DNA from: an uncultured Luminiphilus sp.
GTDB taxonomy: Bacteria; Pseudomonadota; Gammaproteobacteria; Pseudomonadales; Halieaceae
Direction: 5' to 3'
Length of the DNA: 64,000 nt
Assembly (NCBI GenBank): GCA_938091995.1
Contig: CALKNZ010000011.1
Coordinates: forward strand, 1-64,000
The notes under the pieces were generated by a model, which worked only from the letters and a program-made list of their open reading frames with translations, did no database searches and had not been told where the DNA came from. This document shows, one piece after another, positions 9,022 to 17,324 of this stretch (the first letter of the stretch is position 1; each line of letters begins with the position of its first letter). The translations under genes were made by a program, and so were the position numbers.

Positions 9022-9078
9022 CCGCGTACTGATGAGGGCCTACGAGTCCGCCAACAAGTTGGGAGAGTAAAAGAGACC

Positions 9079-9315
9079 ATGAGCAGCATTGAAGATCGAG
9101 TCAAAAAAATCGTTGCCGAGCAGCTGGGTGTTAAAGAAGACGAGGTTCGCACTGAGGCGTCTTTCGTTGACGACCTAGGCGCAGATTCACTGGATACCGT
9201 AGAGCTTGTGATGGCCCTTGAGGAGGAGTTTGAAACAGAAATTCCAGATGAGGAAGCCGAGAAAATTACGACGGTGCAGTTGGCGATCAACTACATCAAT
9301 GAAAACCTAGCCTGA
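9079..9315 (+). CDS. acpP: Acyl carrier protein
   Basis: The acidic 78-residue carrier that holds growing acyl chains on phosphopantetheine. The attachment serine is Ser37 in [10 protein letters not shown]. Length, acidity and the C-terminal [10 protein letters not shown] are typical. A GGGAGAG ribosome site stands before the ATG (9061-9067). A strong terminator follows at once, so acpP can be made in excess over fabF, consistent with the very high level of this protein in cells. Confidence 0.98.
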   Translation: MSSIEDRVKKIVAEQLGVKEDEVRTEASFVDDLGADSLDTVELVMALEEEFETEIPDEEAEKITTVQLAINYINENLA

Positions 9316-9344
9316 GATTTTCTGAACATACACAAAGTATGAGG

Positions 9345-9378
9345 GCCGCTCTGCACTAGTGACGAGCGGCTTTTTTTT
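9345..9378 (+). terminator. Rho-independent terminator between acpP and fabF
   Basis: GCCGCTC (9345-9351) pairs with GAGCGGC (9364-9370), seven GC-rich pairs around a 12-base loop that itself contains the palindrome CACTAGTG, followed by eight T (9371-9378). It lies inside the fab gene series and should reduce read-through into fabF. Confidence 0.88.
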
Positions 9379-9459
9379 GTGCGGCTTGATTTTTTTGAGG
9401 TCCATGAAGACCTTTGGCGCTGAGAATTGAGTGGCGCCCCTAGTCGAGGGAGACTGTTC

Positions 9460-10704
9460 ATGAACGGTAATCGTGTGGTAGTGACTGGTCTAGGTGCAGT
9501 GACGCCAGTGGGGTTGGATGTAGCCTCGAGCTGGCAAGCGATCTGCGACGGAAAAAGTGGTGCGGCGAGCATCGAAGGGTTCAACACCGATGCCTTCAGC
9601 ACGCAATTTAGTTGTTCAGTTAAAGACTTTTCAACCGAAGGGTTTTTGGCGCCCAAAGATTCCAAACGCATGGACCCGTTTATTCAGTTTGGCATGGTCG
9701 CGGGTATTCAAGCGATTCGGGATAGTGGCCTTGAGGTTACCGAAGCTAACTGTGAGCGTATTGGGTGCGCAATAGGGTCAGGCATTGGCGGTATTGGTTC
9801 CATAGAGCGCAATAATGAGTTGATACTCAATGCCGGGCCTCGACGCATGTCGCCCTTTTTCGTGCCCGGCGCCATTATTAATATGATCAGCGGCAATCTT
9901 TCAGTCATGTACAACCTTCAGGGGCCCAATTTGGCGATCGTCACTGCTTGTACGAGTGGCACTCATAATATTGGTATGGGCGCTCGCTTGATCGCAACGG
10001 GCGAGGCCGATGCCATGCTGGTAGGGGGCGCTGAAATGGCAACGACGCCGGTTGGATTAGGGGGCTTTGCTGCAGCGCGGGCGCTCTCAACCCGAAATGA
10101 GAATCCGGAGCAGGCATCTAGGCCCTGGGACGCTGACCGTGATGGATTTGTACTGGGTGATGGTGCGGCTATGCTCATGCTTGAATCATTAGATAGTGCT
10201 GTTGCACGAAAGGCGACGATCTATGCAGAGCTTACGGGTTTCGGTATGAGTGGAGACGCCTATCACATGACCTCGCCCCCTGAGGATGGTCGTGGCGCAG
10301 CACGCTCGATGGCTAACGCGCTTCGGGACTCGGGTCTCAATGCATCAGATATTGGCTATATCAACGCACATGGCACCTCAACAATCGTAGGAGATCGTGC
10401 TGAGACTATGGCCGTAAAGTCAGTTTTCGGTGACGCTGCGTCTCAGCTGGCAGTGAGCTCCACCAAGTCGATGATCGGACACCTATTGGGCGCAGCGGGG
10501 GCCGTTGAAGCGGTATTTACGATTCTCGCGCTACGCGATGGCGTCGCCCCCCCTACAATTAATCTCGATAATCCGGGAGAGGGCTGTGACCTTAACTATG
10601 TTCCTCATAGCGCTCAGCAGAGAACCATTAACCATGCCATTAGCAACTCCTTTGGTTTTGGTGGGACGAATGGCACTCTGGTTTTCAGTCAGTTTTCAGC
10701 GTAA
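9460..10704 (+). CDS. fabF: 3-oxoacyl-ACP synthase II
   Basis: Condensing enzyme that elongates acyl-ACP with malonyl-ACP. With the ATG at 9460 it has 414 residues; GAGGGAGA lies just upstream, and the Met starts the family motif NRVVVTGLG. The Cys-His-His triad is present: Cys164 (TACTSG), His304 (NAHGTST) and His341 ([10 protein letters not shown]). The C-terminus has the [11 protein letters not shown] loop. An in-frame TTG at 9427 is less likely. The gene follows the acpP terminator, so it depends on read-through or its own promoter. Confidence 0.96.
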   Translation: MNGNRVVVTGLGAVTPVGLDVASSWQAICDGKSGAASIEGFNTDAFSTQFSCSVKDFSTEGFLAPKDSKRMDPFIQFGMVAGIQAIRDSGLEVTEANCERIGCAIGSGIGGIGSIERNNELILNAGPRRMSPFFVPGAIINMISGNLSVMYNLQGPNLAIVTACTSGTHNIGMGARLIATGEADAMLVGGAEMATTPVGLGGFAAARALSTRNENPEQASRPWDADRDGFVLGDGAAMLMLESLDSAVARKATIYAELTGFGMSGDAYHMTSPPEDGRGAARSMANALRDSGLNASDIGYINAHGTSTIVGDRAETMAVKSVFGDAASQLAVSSTKSMIGHLLGAAGAVEAVFTILALRDGVAPPTINLDNPGEGCDLNYVPHSAQQRTINHAISNSFGFGGTNGTLVFSQFSA

Positions 10705-10712
10705 CACCTCCC

Positions 10713-11546
10713 TTGGCTACTGAGACCTTTTGGGTCGATGGTGTCATCAACGCCGAGGTGTCTCCAGATGATCGTGGCTTGTGTTTAGCTGACGGTGTCT
10801 TTGAAACACTGCGGGTTGAGCGTGGGGTTATTTTGTGTAAACGCCGACATGTTCAACGCTTGAGTAGAGGGCTGGAGACCTTAAGGTTCCCGGCGCCTGC
10901 GCAGAGCGGCTTGAGGCTTGTTGAGCAGGCCGAGAGCGCTTTGACAAATGCCATCGTTGATGCCTCAGGTACCTTGAGGCTCACGGTTACCCGCGGTTCC
11001 GGGCCCCGAGGTTACAAGATCCCCAAGAATCAATCGCCACGCAGTATTTTGCGCTTCAGTCCGGGATTAGCCATGGCGGAGCCGCCTGCGGCCCTGACTA
11101 TCAGCAAGGTGTACTGGTCTAGCCAGCCTGTATTTCAAGGCTGTAAGTTATTGGCAAGAACCGAGCAGGTGATGGCGCTGGAGGAGGCGCGCGCTCGTGG
11201 GTTCACCGACGCTATCATGTGCGATTCAGCGGGTTCATGGGTGTCGACAACCAGTGGTAATTTGTTTCTGCGCATCGGCGCTTGTCTTGTTACGCCCCCC
11301 GTCGATGATGTCGGCATAGCAGGGACTCGCAGGGAAGCTATCGTGGACCGCTGGGCCAAGATCCTAGGCTATGAGGTGAGCATTCGAAAAATCACCCGTG
11401 ACGATATAATATCGGCACAGGAGGCTTGGTCTTGCAATGCGGTCAGAGGCATTAGTCCTATAGTTTCGGTAGATGAATTCCTTTTTGCTGAGACGACGGC
11501 CAGTGAGGCTTTAGCGGCTTGCATTCATCAAGAGGGGGCCCTTTGA
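10713..11546 (+). CDS. pabC: Aminodeoxychorismate lyase
   Basis: PLP enzyme of fold type IV that releases pyruvate from aminodeoxychorismate to give p-aminobenzoate for folate. It has 277 residues, with the DDRGLCLADGVFETL N-terminal motif of class IV aminotransferases and the PLP lysine in CKLLARTEQVM (Lys145). The substrate loop STTSGNLF is also present. The apparent start is TTG, eight bases after the fabF stop; no better start is in frame before the conserved region. The stop overlaps the mltG start. Position between fabF and mltG is the standard one and separates it from the related branched-chain and D-amino-acid transaminases. Confidence 0.92.
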   Translation: MATETFWVDGVINAEVSPDDRGLCLADGVFETLRVERGVILCKRRHVQRLSRGLETLRFPAPAQSGLRLVEQAESALTNAIVDASGTLRLTVTRGSGPRGYKIPKNQSPRSILRFSPGLAMAEPPAALTISKVYWSSQPVFQGCKLLARTEQVMALEEARARGFTDAIMCDSAGSWVSTTSGNLFLRIGACLVTPPVDDVGIAGTRREAIVDRWAKILGYEVSIRKITRDDIISAQEAWSCNAVRGISPIVSVDEFLFAETTASEALAACIHQEGAL

Positions 11547-12571
11547 GGCAATTGTTAGCGGGCTTAATCACCGTCCTCAGTGGGTTGTTCTTGTGTGTCT
11601 TCTTGGTAAATCAGTCTTTGCAGGCGCCGATGAACTTGCCTCCGAATGAGGCTACGATCGTTGTCGAGCAAGGGGAAAATCTCAAACAAATCTTAGTCAA
11701 GCTCAAGTCACGGGGTTTTATAAAGTCGAGCCGGGTGCTGGAACTTTGGGCTCGTTGGCAAGGCATTGATCGAAAAATCCATGCTGGCGAGTATCGATTG
11801 TCTCCGGGCTTGAGCGGTTATGAGTTTTTAAACCTGCTAAAGGACGGCGATGTGCTGAGTTATCAGATAACGCTTCCGGAAGGCATCACGCTGCAGCAGG
11901 CTCTGGATCGATTGCACGATGACACTCGCCTTGTACGGACCCTTGAAAATGCACAAGATCCGCTTTTATACGAGCTAGTGCTACCGTCATTGTCGCCCGA
12001 AGGATGGTTTTTACCTGAGACTTATCGGTTTGTGGCGGGCGATTCAGATTTGGACATACTGCGGCGCGCCCACCGTCTCATGCAAGGTGCGTTAATGCAG
12101 GCTTGGGAAGGCCGGGAGCTCGACATACCGCTCGCAACGCCCTTTGAGGCGCTCATACTTGCTTCTATTGTTGAACGTGAGACCTCAGTTGCTCAGGAGC
12201 GCGGGGCAATAGCCGGTGTATTCATGCGCAGGTTACAAGCCGACATGCGATTGCAGACTGACCCCACGGTTATCTATGGCCTAGGGGTTGAATTTGATGG
12301 TAATTTGACTCGCCGTCACCTAAAAGATGAGACCAACCCCTGGAACACTTATCGTATAAAGGGCTTACCGCCAACACCGATTGCACTTCCTGGCATAGCC
12401 GCATTAGAAGCGGCTGTACGGCCCGCTCGGGGTGCCGCTTTGTACTTTGTGGCTCGCGGTGATGGTTATCATGTGTTCTCTGAAACCCTTGAGGAACACA
12501 ATGCTAACGTTAAGCGCTACCAGCTATCAAAAAAGGTCGACTATCGCTCAACACCTAAAGGCGGCGGATAG
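11543..12571 (+). CDS. mltG: Endolytic murein transglycosylase MltG
   Basis: Inner-membrane lytic transglycosylase that cuts nascent glycan strands and sets their length. One N-terminal membrane helix (about residues 4-24) is followed by a LysM-like region and the YceG catalytic domain with the catalytic Glu in ASIVERETS and the motif LQTDPTVIYG. I choose the TTG at 11543 (342 residues) because it overlaps the pabC stop as TTGA and has AGAGGGGG just before it; a TTG at 11519 is possible. The C-terminal YFVARGDGYHVFS and HNANV segments match the family. Confidence 0.93.
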   Translation: MRQLLAGLITVLSGLFLCVFLVNQSLQAPMNLPPNEATIVVEQGENLKQILVKLKSRGFIKSSRVLELWARWQGIDRKIHAGEYRLSPGLSGYEFLNLLKDGDVLSYQITLPEGITLQQALDRLHDDTRLVRTLENAQDPLLYELVLPSLSPEGWFLPETYRFVAGDSDLDILRRAHRLMQGALMQAWEGRELDIPLATPFEALILASIVERETSVAQERGAIAGVFMRRLQADMRLQTDPTVIYGLGVEFDGNLTRRHLKDETNPWNTYRIKGLPPTPIALPGIAALEAAVRPARGAALYFVARGDGYHVFSETLEEHNANVKRYQLSKKVDYRSTPKGGG

Positions 12572-12580
12572 GTACAGTTT

Positions 12581-13219
12581 GTGACTGATGCTCCAAAATT
12601 TATTACGGTCGAGGGTGGCGAAGGGGTGGGAAAAACTACCCAGCTAGGCCTCATTGAGAACCGATTGCGCGAGCTGGGTATTCCTTTACTCGTAACACGT
12701 GAACCCGGTGGCACGCTTTTGGGAGAGCAACTACGGGATTTACTCCTGCAAAAGGAGGGCCTTGCTCCCACCCCCATGGCAGAACTACTCATGGTGTTTG
12801 CAGCTCGCGCTCAACATGTCAGTACCGTTATTGCGCCGGCACTAGAGCGCGGTGAATGGGTTCTTTGCGACCGATTCACCGATGCCAGCTTTGCCTACCA
12901 AGGGTTTGGTAGAGGCATATCGTTAGATCTTATTCACCAATTAGCTCAGCTTACTCACCCCAAGACCAATCCCGACCTCACTATTTTACTCGACGTCGAT
13001 CCTGAAATTGGATTAGAACGTGCTCGATTAAGGGGAGAGCTGGATCGGTTTGAGCGCGAGGCCATGCCGTTTTTTGAAGCCGTGAGAGCTGGGTATTTGC
13101 ATCGCGTCAAACAAGAGCCCCATCGATGGCGGGTGATTGATGCCAGTATTGAGTTAGAGCAGGTGGAGCAACAGTTGGATACCGTGCTGAAAGAATGGAT
13201 AGCCCGTGAGATCTCCTGA
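12581..13219 (+). CDS. tmk: Thymidylate kinase
   Basis: Phosphorylates dTMP to dTDP. The 212 residues carry the P-loop EGGEGVGKTT, the TREPGGT motif, the DRF motif that holds the substrate, and the LID-side segment after LDVDPEIGLERA. The start is GTG, ten bases after mltG. The end overlaps holB by 14 bases. The mltG-tmk-holB order is the usual gammaproteobacterial arrangement. Confidence 0.96.
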   Translation: MTDAPKFITVEGGEGVGKTTQLGLIENRLRELGIPLLVTREPGGTLLGEQLRDLLLQKEGLAPTPMAELLMVFAARAQHVSTVIAPALERGEWVLCDRFTDASFAYQGFGRGISLDLIHQLAQLTHPKTNPDLTILLDVDPEIGLERARLRGELDRFEREAMPFFEAVRAGYLHRVKQEPHRWRVIDASIELEQVEQQLDTVLKEWIAREIS

Positions 13220-14156
13220 GCTCCTTAAACCTTGGCTGAACCCAGCGCTACCCTGGCAACACGGGGTTCTTGAGCGCTTGTCATCGCTCCAAGCTCAGGA
13301 AAAACTACCCCATGCCATATTATTAACGGGCGCTAAGGGGTTGGGTAAAACTCGCATGGCGGCATCGTTTGCAGCGGGACTGCTATGCAAGATCCCCGGT
13401 ATTGATCCCTGTGGCAGCTGTGAGGCGTGTCAGCTTGTTGGGGGCGGGGCGCACGGCGATTTTAAATGGATTGCGCCCGAAGAGGGGAAGCGTGCTATCG
13501 GGGTTGATGCCATTCGTCATGCGGTGACGTTTATGCAGCAGACACCGGGCTATGGGTTTCATAAGCTTTTGGTGATTGAGCCTGCCGAGGCGATGACTGT
13601 GGCCGCAGCTAATGCTCTGTTGAAAACCTTAGAGGAGCCCTCAGGGAACGCCCACCTGATTTTAGTAAGCCATCGTCCTGGTGAGTTGCCGGCCACCATT
13701 AGATCACGATGTCAGCGCTTTAATGTGCCACACCCCACAATGCAGGTTGCGATAGATTGGCTTACGGCGCAGACGTCGTGTTCTGCTCAAATAGCCGATC
13801 AAGCCTACTCCCTTACGAGAGCTCAGCCATTGACTGCAGAACGCCTTATTCAAAGTGAAGATCTTGTTGCACGGGAAGCACTTGCTGGCGCCTTAGATGG
13901 GCTGCTCGACGGCACAAAAGTCATGCCAGAGGCGCTGGTGGAACTCAATAGTTACGAGCTCGACATGGTGCTCGAAACTGCGTTACAGAGTGTCGAGCGA
14001 CGAGTCTACGCAGCTGCAGTGCCTAATGCCTCACGCCAACACTTTTACCAGCGCGATCAAATTTTGCGGTGGTTAGCGGCGAGTCGAAGCGGTATCAACT
14101 TTGGTCGTGATGTCATGTTGCCCGAATTGGGCCGGCTCCTGACAAGCAGGCATTAG
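13206..14156 (+). CDS. holB: DNA polymerase III delta' subunit
   Basis: Clamp-loader subunit that helps load the sliding clamp. The 316 residues have an AAA+ fold with a P-loop-like GAKGLGKT, the zinc module CGSCEACQ (around residue 70), the KTLEEP motif, and the sensor region TIRSRCQR. The start is GTG inside the end of tmk. As expected for the delta' subunit, the C-terminal collar domain is weakly conserved. pilZ follows after about 60 bases. Confidence 0.93.
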   Translation: MRSPELLKPWLNPALPWQHGVLERLSSLQAQEKLPHAILLTGAKGLGKTRMAASFAAGLLCKIPGIDPCGSCEACQLVGGGAHGDFKWIAPEEGKRAIGVDAIRHAVTFMQQTPGYGFHKLLVIEPAEAMTVAAANALLKTLEEPSGNAHLILVSHRPGELPATIRSRCQRFNVPHPTMQVAIDWLTAQTSCSAQIADQAYSLTRAQPLTAERLIQSEDLVAREALAGALDGLLDGTKVMPEALVELNSYELDMVLETALQSVERRVYAAAVPNASRQHFYQRDQILRWLAASRSGINFGRDVMLPELGRLLTSRH

Positions 14157-14217
14157 GCAGCATGAATGTTTGGGGCCTAATTGTTAAACTGTGCGTCCGT
14201 GCACTGGAGTTCAAGTC

Positions 14218-14562
14218 ATGAGTGATAGTAACCGACAGGGCATTCTGTCCCTGACGATTAAGGATAAAGCCGTTTTGTATGCGGCTTACATGCCGTTTCT
14301 CGATAATGGCGGAATTTTCGTTCCCACCAACAAGCGCTATAGCATTGGCGATGAGGTATTTATGTTGCTGACGCTGATGGACGAGCCGGAAAAAATTCCT
14401 ATCGCCGGGCGGGTAGTATGGATTACACCGGCGGGTGCTCAGGGCAATCGACAGGCCGGTGTTGGGGTTCAATTTTCAGAGCAGGACGCAACGGCCAATG
14501 CCAAAATCGAACTCCATCTAGGGGGAGCACTGAATTCTGAGCGTCAGACCCATACCATGTGA
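14218..14562 (+). CDS. pilZ: Type IV pilus assembly protein PilZ
   Basis: The original PilZ protein of type IV pilus biogenesis, 114 residues from the ATG at 14218 (CTGGAG at 14204-14209 upstream). It is very close in pattern to the Pseudomonas protein: LSLTIKDKAVLYAAYMPF, GGIFVPTNKRY, GDEVFMLL, VVWITPAGAQGNRQAG and GVQFSEQD. Like that protein it lacks the RxxxR motif used to bind cyclic di-GMP, so it probably works by protein contacts with the pilus motor machinery. It closes the fab-holB gene series. Confidence 0.95.
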   Translation: MSDSNRQGILSLTIKDKAVLYAAYMPFLDNGGIFVPTNKRYSIGDEVFMLLTLMDEPEKIPIAGRVVWITPAGAQGNRQAGVGVQFSEQDATANAKIELHLGGALNSERQTHTM

Positions 14563-14645
14563 TGCTTGTTAGGCCGAATAAATTTTGGGGGGCGTGCGGT
14601 TCATTAAGAGGTGGTTACGAAACGGCTACCCTTCCAAAGCTTGGT
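14563..14645. other. Start of the pilZ to tRNA-Leu gap
   Basis: The gap from pilZ to tRNA-Leu is about 530 bases. This first part holds no supported gene, hairpin or promoter. The remainder is covered by the candidate small RNA, an AT-rich stretch (about 14880-14975) and the tRNA promoter. Confidence 0.4.
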
Positions 14646-14669
14646 AAAAAAAAGGCCCCGTCGGGGCCT
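14646..14669 (-). terminator. Minus-strand rho-independent terminator without a known gene
   Basis: AGGCCCC (14653-14659) and GGGGCCT (14663-14669) form a seven-pair stem with a three-base loop. The run of eight A at 14646-14653 becomes a U-tract on the minus strand, whereas the plus-strand side lacks T. It therefore ends a minus-strand transcript, yet no minus-strand protein gene lies upstream of it. Confidence 0.8.
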
Positions 14670-14865
14670 ATGTACTGCTGTCTTAGGAGTCGGCGATCCC
14701 TTGCATCCTGCTCAGGGTCTCGCTTTAACAGAGTCGCATTACCTCTGTCAGGTTGTCGGGCAGCGCTATTTACTCGGCAACGACTTCAGTATGCTACAAC
14801 TAGCGGGGGTGCTGTCCACCATCAATTACCTGCTTCTTAGACCAATATACGATAAAAATATCCAT
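14646..14865 (-). ncRNA. Candidate small RNA, minus strand
   Basis: Inferred from the orphan terminator and the hairpins before it. Reading the minus strand: GGTG/CACC (14808-14820), an ACAGAG/CTCTGT hairpin (14728-14748), then GCGA-CCCT/AGGG-TCGC (14693-14723) whose loop shows GCAGGATGC, close to the GGA loops bound by CsrA/RsmA, then the terminator. A TATTAT at 14875-14870 could be a -10 box, but no good -35 fits. I could not match it to 6S, SRP, tmRNA or RNase P RNA. The 5' end is a guess. Confidence 0.4.
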
Positions 14866-14989
14866 GTTCATAATATCTAGCCCTTCAGCGTCAACACATA
14901 AAGCTAAGTATTATAATATCGTCATAAATTACTGTATTTAAACAATAAAATGTTTATTTTTTTTCGGTGTGGTGGTGTTAATGTGTTTT

Positions 14990-15018
14990 TTGACACGAGC
15001 ACTTGCCAAGCTGATATT
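14990..15018 (+). promoter_or_regulatory. Probable promoter of tRNA-Leu
   Basis: TTGACA (14990-14995) and GATATT (15013-15018) with 17-base spacing, behind a very AT-rich stretch that could act as an UP element. Transcription would begin near 15025, about 70 bases before the mature tRNA, and may continue into tig. Confidence 0.55.
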
Positions 15019-15094
15019 GCAACAGATGGGTGCCTGTGCGAGTATCCGCGCCCTTGGAATCGCTGGCTTTTGGCGATGTTCCTACAAGGATTCT

Positions 15095-15179
<85 letters not shown>

Positions 15180-15253
15180 TTAAACAGTAAAGCGTGGGCA
15201 TTCCGTGAGATGCCCTCATGCTGGGCTAAAATTAAGAAATTCAGGAGTTTTTC

Positions 15254-16579
15254 ATGCGGGTATCTATCGAAACGACCTCCGGCCTAGAGCGGCGCCTTAC
15301 CATTGGCGTGCCTGCCGACCGGGTCGATGGCGCGGTTGAACAGCGTCTGCGAGAGGCGGCACGCAACGTACGCCTGCCTGGTTTCCGCCCAGGAAAAGTG
15401 CCCATGAAGGTCATGCAGCAACGTTTTGGCGGCGGCATTCGTCAGGAAGTTATTGGTGAGGTGATCAATCAGTCGTTTCAAGAAGCTGTCATTACCGAGA
15501 AATTGCGCCCTGCTGGGCAGCCCAGAATAGAACCACGGGCTCTAGAAGCAGGCAGGGACGTCGAATACACCGCTACGTTCGAAATTTTTCCAACCCTTGA
15601 AATCAATGAGATCACGGATCTGAAAATAGACCGCCCTGTTGCTGAAGTGAATAGTGCAGATGTCGATGAGATCATTGAAATATTCCGTAAACAACGCGGA
15701 GAATTAAAGGACGTTGATCGACCTGCTGAGTCCGGTGACACCGTGGTAATAGACTTTGCGGGAACCCGAGATGGCGAGGCCTTTGACGGAGGCACTGGAG
15801 AAGATCATTCCCTCGAGCTCGGTAGCGGCAAAATGATTCCGGGTTTTGAAGATGGAATTGTGGGCATGTCTGCTGGAGATCAAAAATCTATCGACGTGAC
15901 GTTTCCAGAAGATTATTCGAGCGAAGAGCTGCAGGGCGCTGACGCCACTTTTGCCATCACTTGTAAGTCGGTTAAAGCGCTTGAGCTCGCGCCCCTCGAT
16001 GAAGAACTCTTCGCAAGTTACGGCGTAGAAGAGGGTGGTGAGCCCGTTTTTCGGGAGGAGGTGCAAAAAAATATGGAGCGAGAGCTCCGTAATGCAGTCC
16101 AGGCCCACATCAAGAATCAGGTCATGGACGGTGTTGTTGCCGCTCATGATGACATTGAAATCCCTTCGAGCTTGGTGGCTCAGGAAATCGATGGTATGCG
16201 CGGACAAATGTTCCAGCAGTTTGGGGGGCAAGCGGCACCAGAAATGGATCTCAAGAGCATACTGCCCGATGAAATGTTCAAGGAGCAGGCTGAGCGTCGC
16301 GTAAAGCTTGGATTGCTATTGGGAGAAATGATTACGAAATTTGAGTTGCGAGCTGATCCAGCTAAGGTTAGAGAGGCTATAGAAGACATTGCCTCAACTT
16401 ATCAGGAACCTGAAGAAGTGATTAACTGGTACTACAGCGAAAATGAACAGCTCGCCCAAGTGGAGTCGCGTGTACTGGAAGACCAGGTGGTCGATAAGCT
16501 GCTTGAGAGCGCGCAAATTGAAGATCAGGAAAGCACCTATCAAGACGCTTTGGCCGCTGCTCGGCCTGCACAGGCCTGA
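15254..16579 (+). CDS. tig: Trigger factor
   Basis: Ribosome-bound chaperone and peptidyl-prolyl isomerase that meets nascent chains at the tunnel exit. The 441 residues carry the ribosome-docking motif GFRPGKVP at 43-50, the FKBP-type isomerase domain at about 155-245 (VVIDFAGTRDG, MIPGFEDGIVGM) and the long helical C-terminal chaperone domain. An AGGAG site precedes the ATG. The tig-clpP-clpX-lon-hupB-ppiD order is the classic gammaproteobacterial proteostasis block. Confidence 0.97.
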   Translation: MRVSIETTSGLERRLTIGVPADRVDGAVEQRLREAARNVRLPGFRPGKVPMKVMQQRFGGGIRQEVIGEVINQSFQEAVITEKLRPAGQPRIEPRALEAGRDVEYTATFEIFPTLEINEITDLKIDRPVAEVNSADVDEIIEIFRKQRGELKDVDRPAESGDTVVIDFAGTRDGEAFDGGTGEDHSLELGSGKMIPGFEDGIVGMSAGDQKSIDVTFPEDYSSEELQGADATFAITCKSVKALELAPLDEELFASYGVEEGGEPVFREEVQKNMERELRNAVQAHIKNQVMDGVVAAHDDIEIPSSLVAQEIDGMRGQMFQQFGGQAAPEMDLKSILPDEMFKEQAERRVKLGLLLGEMITKFELRADPAKVREAIEDIASTYQEPEEVINWYYSENEQLAQVESRVLEDQVVDKLLESAQIEDQESTYQDALAAARPAQA

Positions 16580-16601
16580 CACCCTTACATCGGAGTAATT
16601 T

Positions 16602-17240
16602 ATGATTCACGACAGACCCTTGCAGGACGCCAATAACCTCGGCTTGATACCCATGGTCATCGAGCAAACCTCTCGCGGCGAGCGCTCATTCGATATCTAT
16701 TCTCGGCTGTTAAAGGAGCGCGTCATTTTTGCCGTAGGTCCGGTTGAGGACAACATGGCAAACCTGATAGTTGCGCAGCTGTTGTTTTTGGAGTCGGAAA
16801 ATCCAGACAAGGACATTCATCTTTATATCAATAGTCCGGGCGGTTCGGTAACCGCCGGGCTGTCTATTTACGATACCATGCAGTTCGTAAAGCCTGATGT
16901 CAGCACGATGTGTTTGGGGCAGGCAGCCTCCATGGGTGCGTTTCTTCTCAGCGGTGGTGCCAAAGACAAGCGCTACATCCTGCCGAATGCACGAACTATG
17001 ATTCATCAGCCTTCAGGCGGCGCTCAAGGGCAGGCAACGGATATAGACATACAGGCAAAAGAAATCCTTATTATCCGTGAGCGGCTGAATCGACTGATGG
17101 CGGAACACACGGGACAGCCCTTAGAGGTCATTGAGCGTGACACTGAACGCGACCGTTTTATGGACGCTGAACAAAGCCAAACTTATGGCTTGGTGGACCA
17201 TGTGGTGAATAACCGCGAGGTCATAGCCACAGGCTCTTAG
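16602..17240 (+). CDS. clpP: ATP-dependent Clp protease proteolytic subunit
   Basis: Serine peptidase that forms the barrel chamber of ClpXP and ClpAP. The 212 residues include a short N-terminal propeptide. The triad is Ser110 (GQAASMG), His135 (MIHQP) and Asp184 (ERDR), the same spacing as in E. coli. The motif SPGGSV lies at 78-83. CGGAG stands before the ATG, 22 bases after tig. An inverted repeat separates it from clpX. Confidence 0.98.
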   Translation: MIHDRPLQDANNLGLIPMVIEQTSRGERSFDIYSRLLKERVIFAVGPVEDNMANLIVAQLLFLESENPDKDIHLYINSPGGSVTAGLSIYDTMQFVKPDVSTMCLGQAASMGAFLLSGGAKDKRYILPNARTMIHQPSGGAQGQATDIDIQAKEILIIRERLNRLMAEHTGQPLEVIERDTERDRFMDAEQSQTYGLVDHVVNNREVIATGS

Positions 17241-17253
17241 GGCAATTGGGTCT

Positions 17254-17286
17254 TGCAAACGAGCCCCAAACCGATCATCGTTTGCA
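17254..17286 (+). repeat. Stem-loop between clpP and clpX
   Basis: TGCAAACGA (17254-17262) and TCGTTTGCA (17278-17286) are perfect nine-base inverted copies with a 15-base loop. There is no T-run after it, so it is more likely an RNA processing or stability element, or a protein-binding site, than a terminator. Confidence 0.55.
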
Positions 17287-17324
17287 CTGGGAGATAGTTA
17301 AGTCTCCGCTTGAGGAAGTGCGTA

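Noticed and set aside
14646-14865. 6S, SRP, tmRNA or RNase P RNA at the orphan terminator
   Set aside because: I looked for their diagnostic segments (for example the SRP GGAAGG loop or a tmRNA tag and tRNA-like ends) and did not find them.
14559-14880. Small plus-strand frames in the pilZ to tRNA-Leu gap
   Set aside because: They cross the hairpins of the proposed minus-strand RNA and show no coding pattern.
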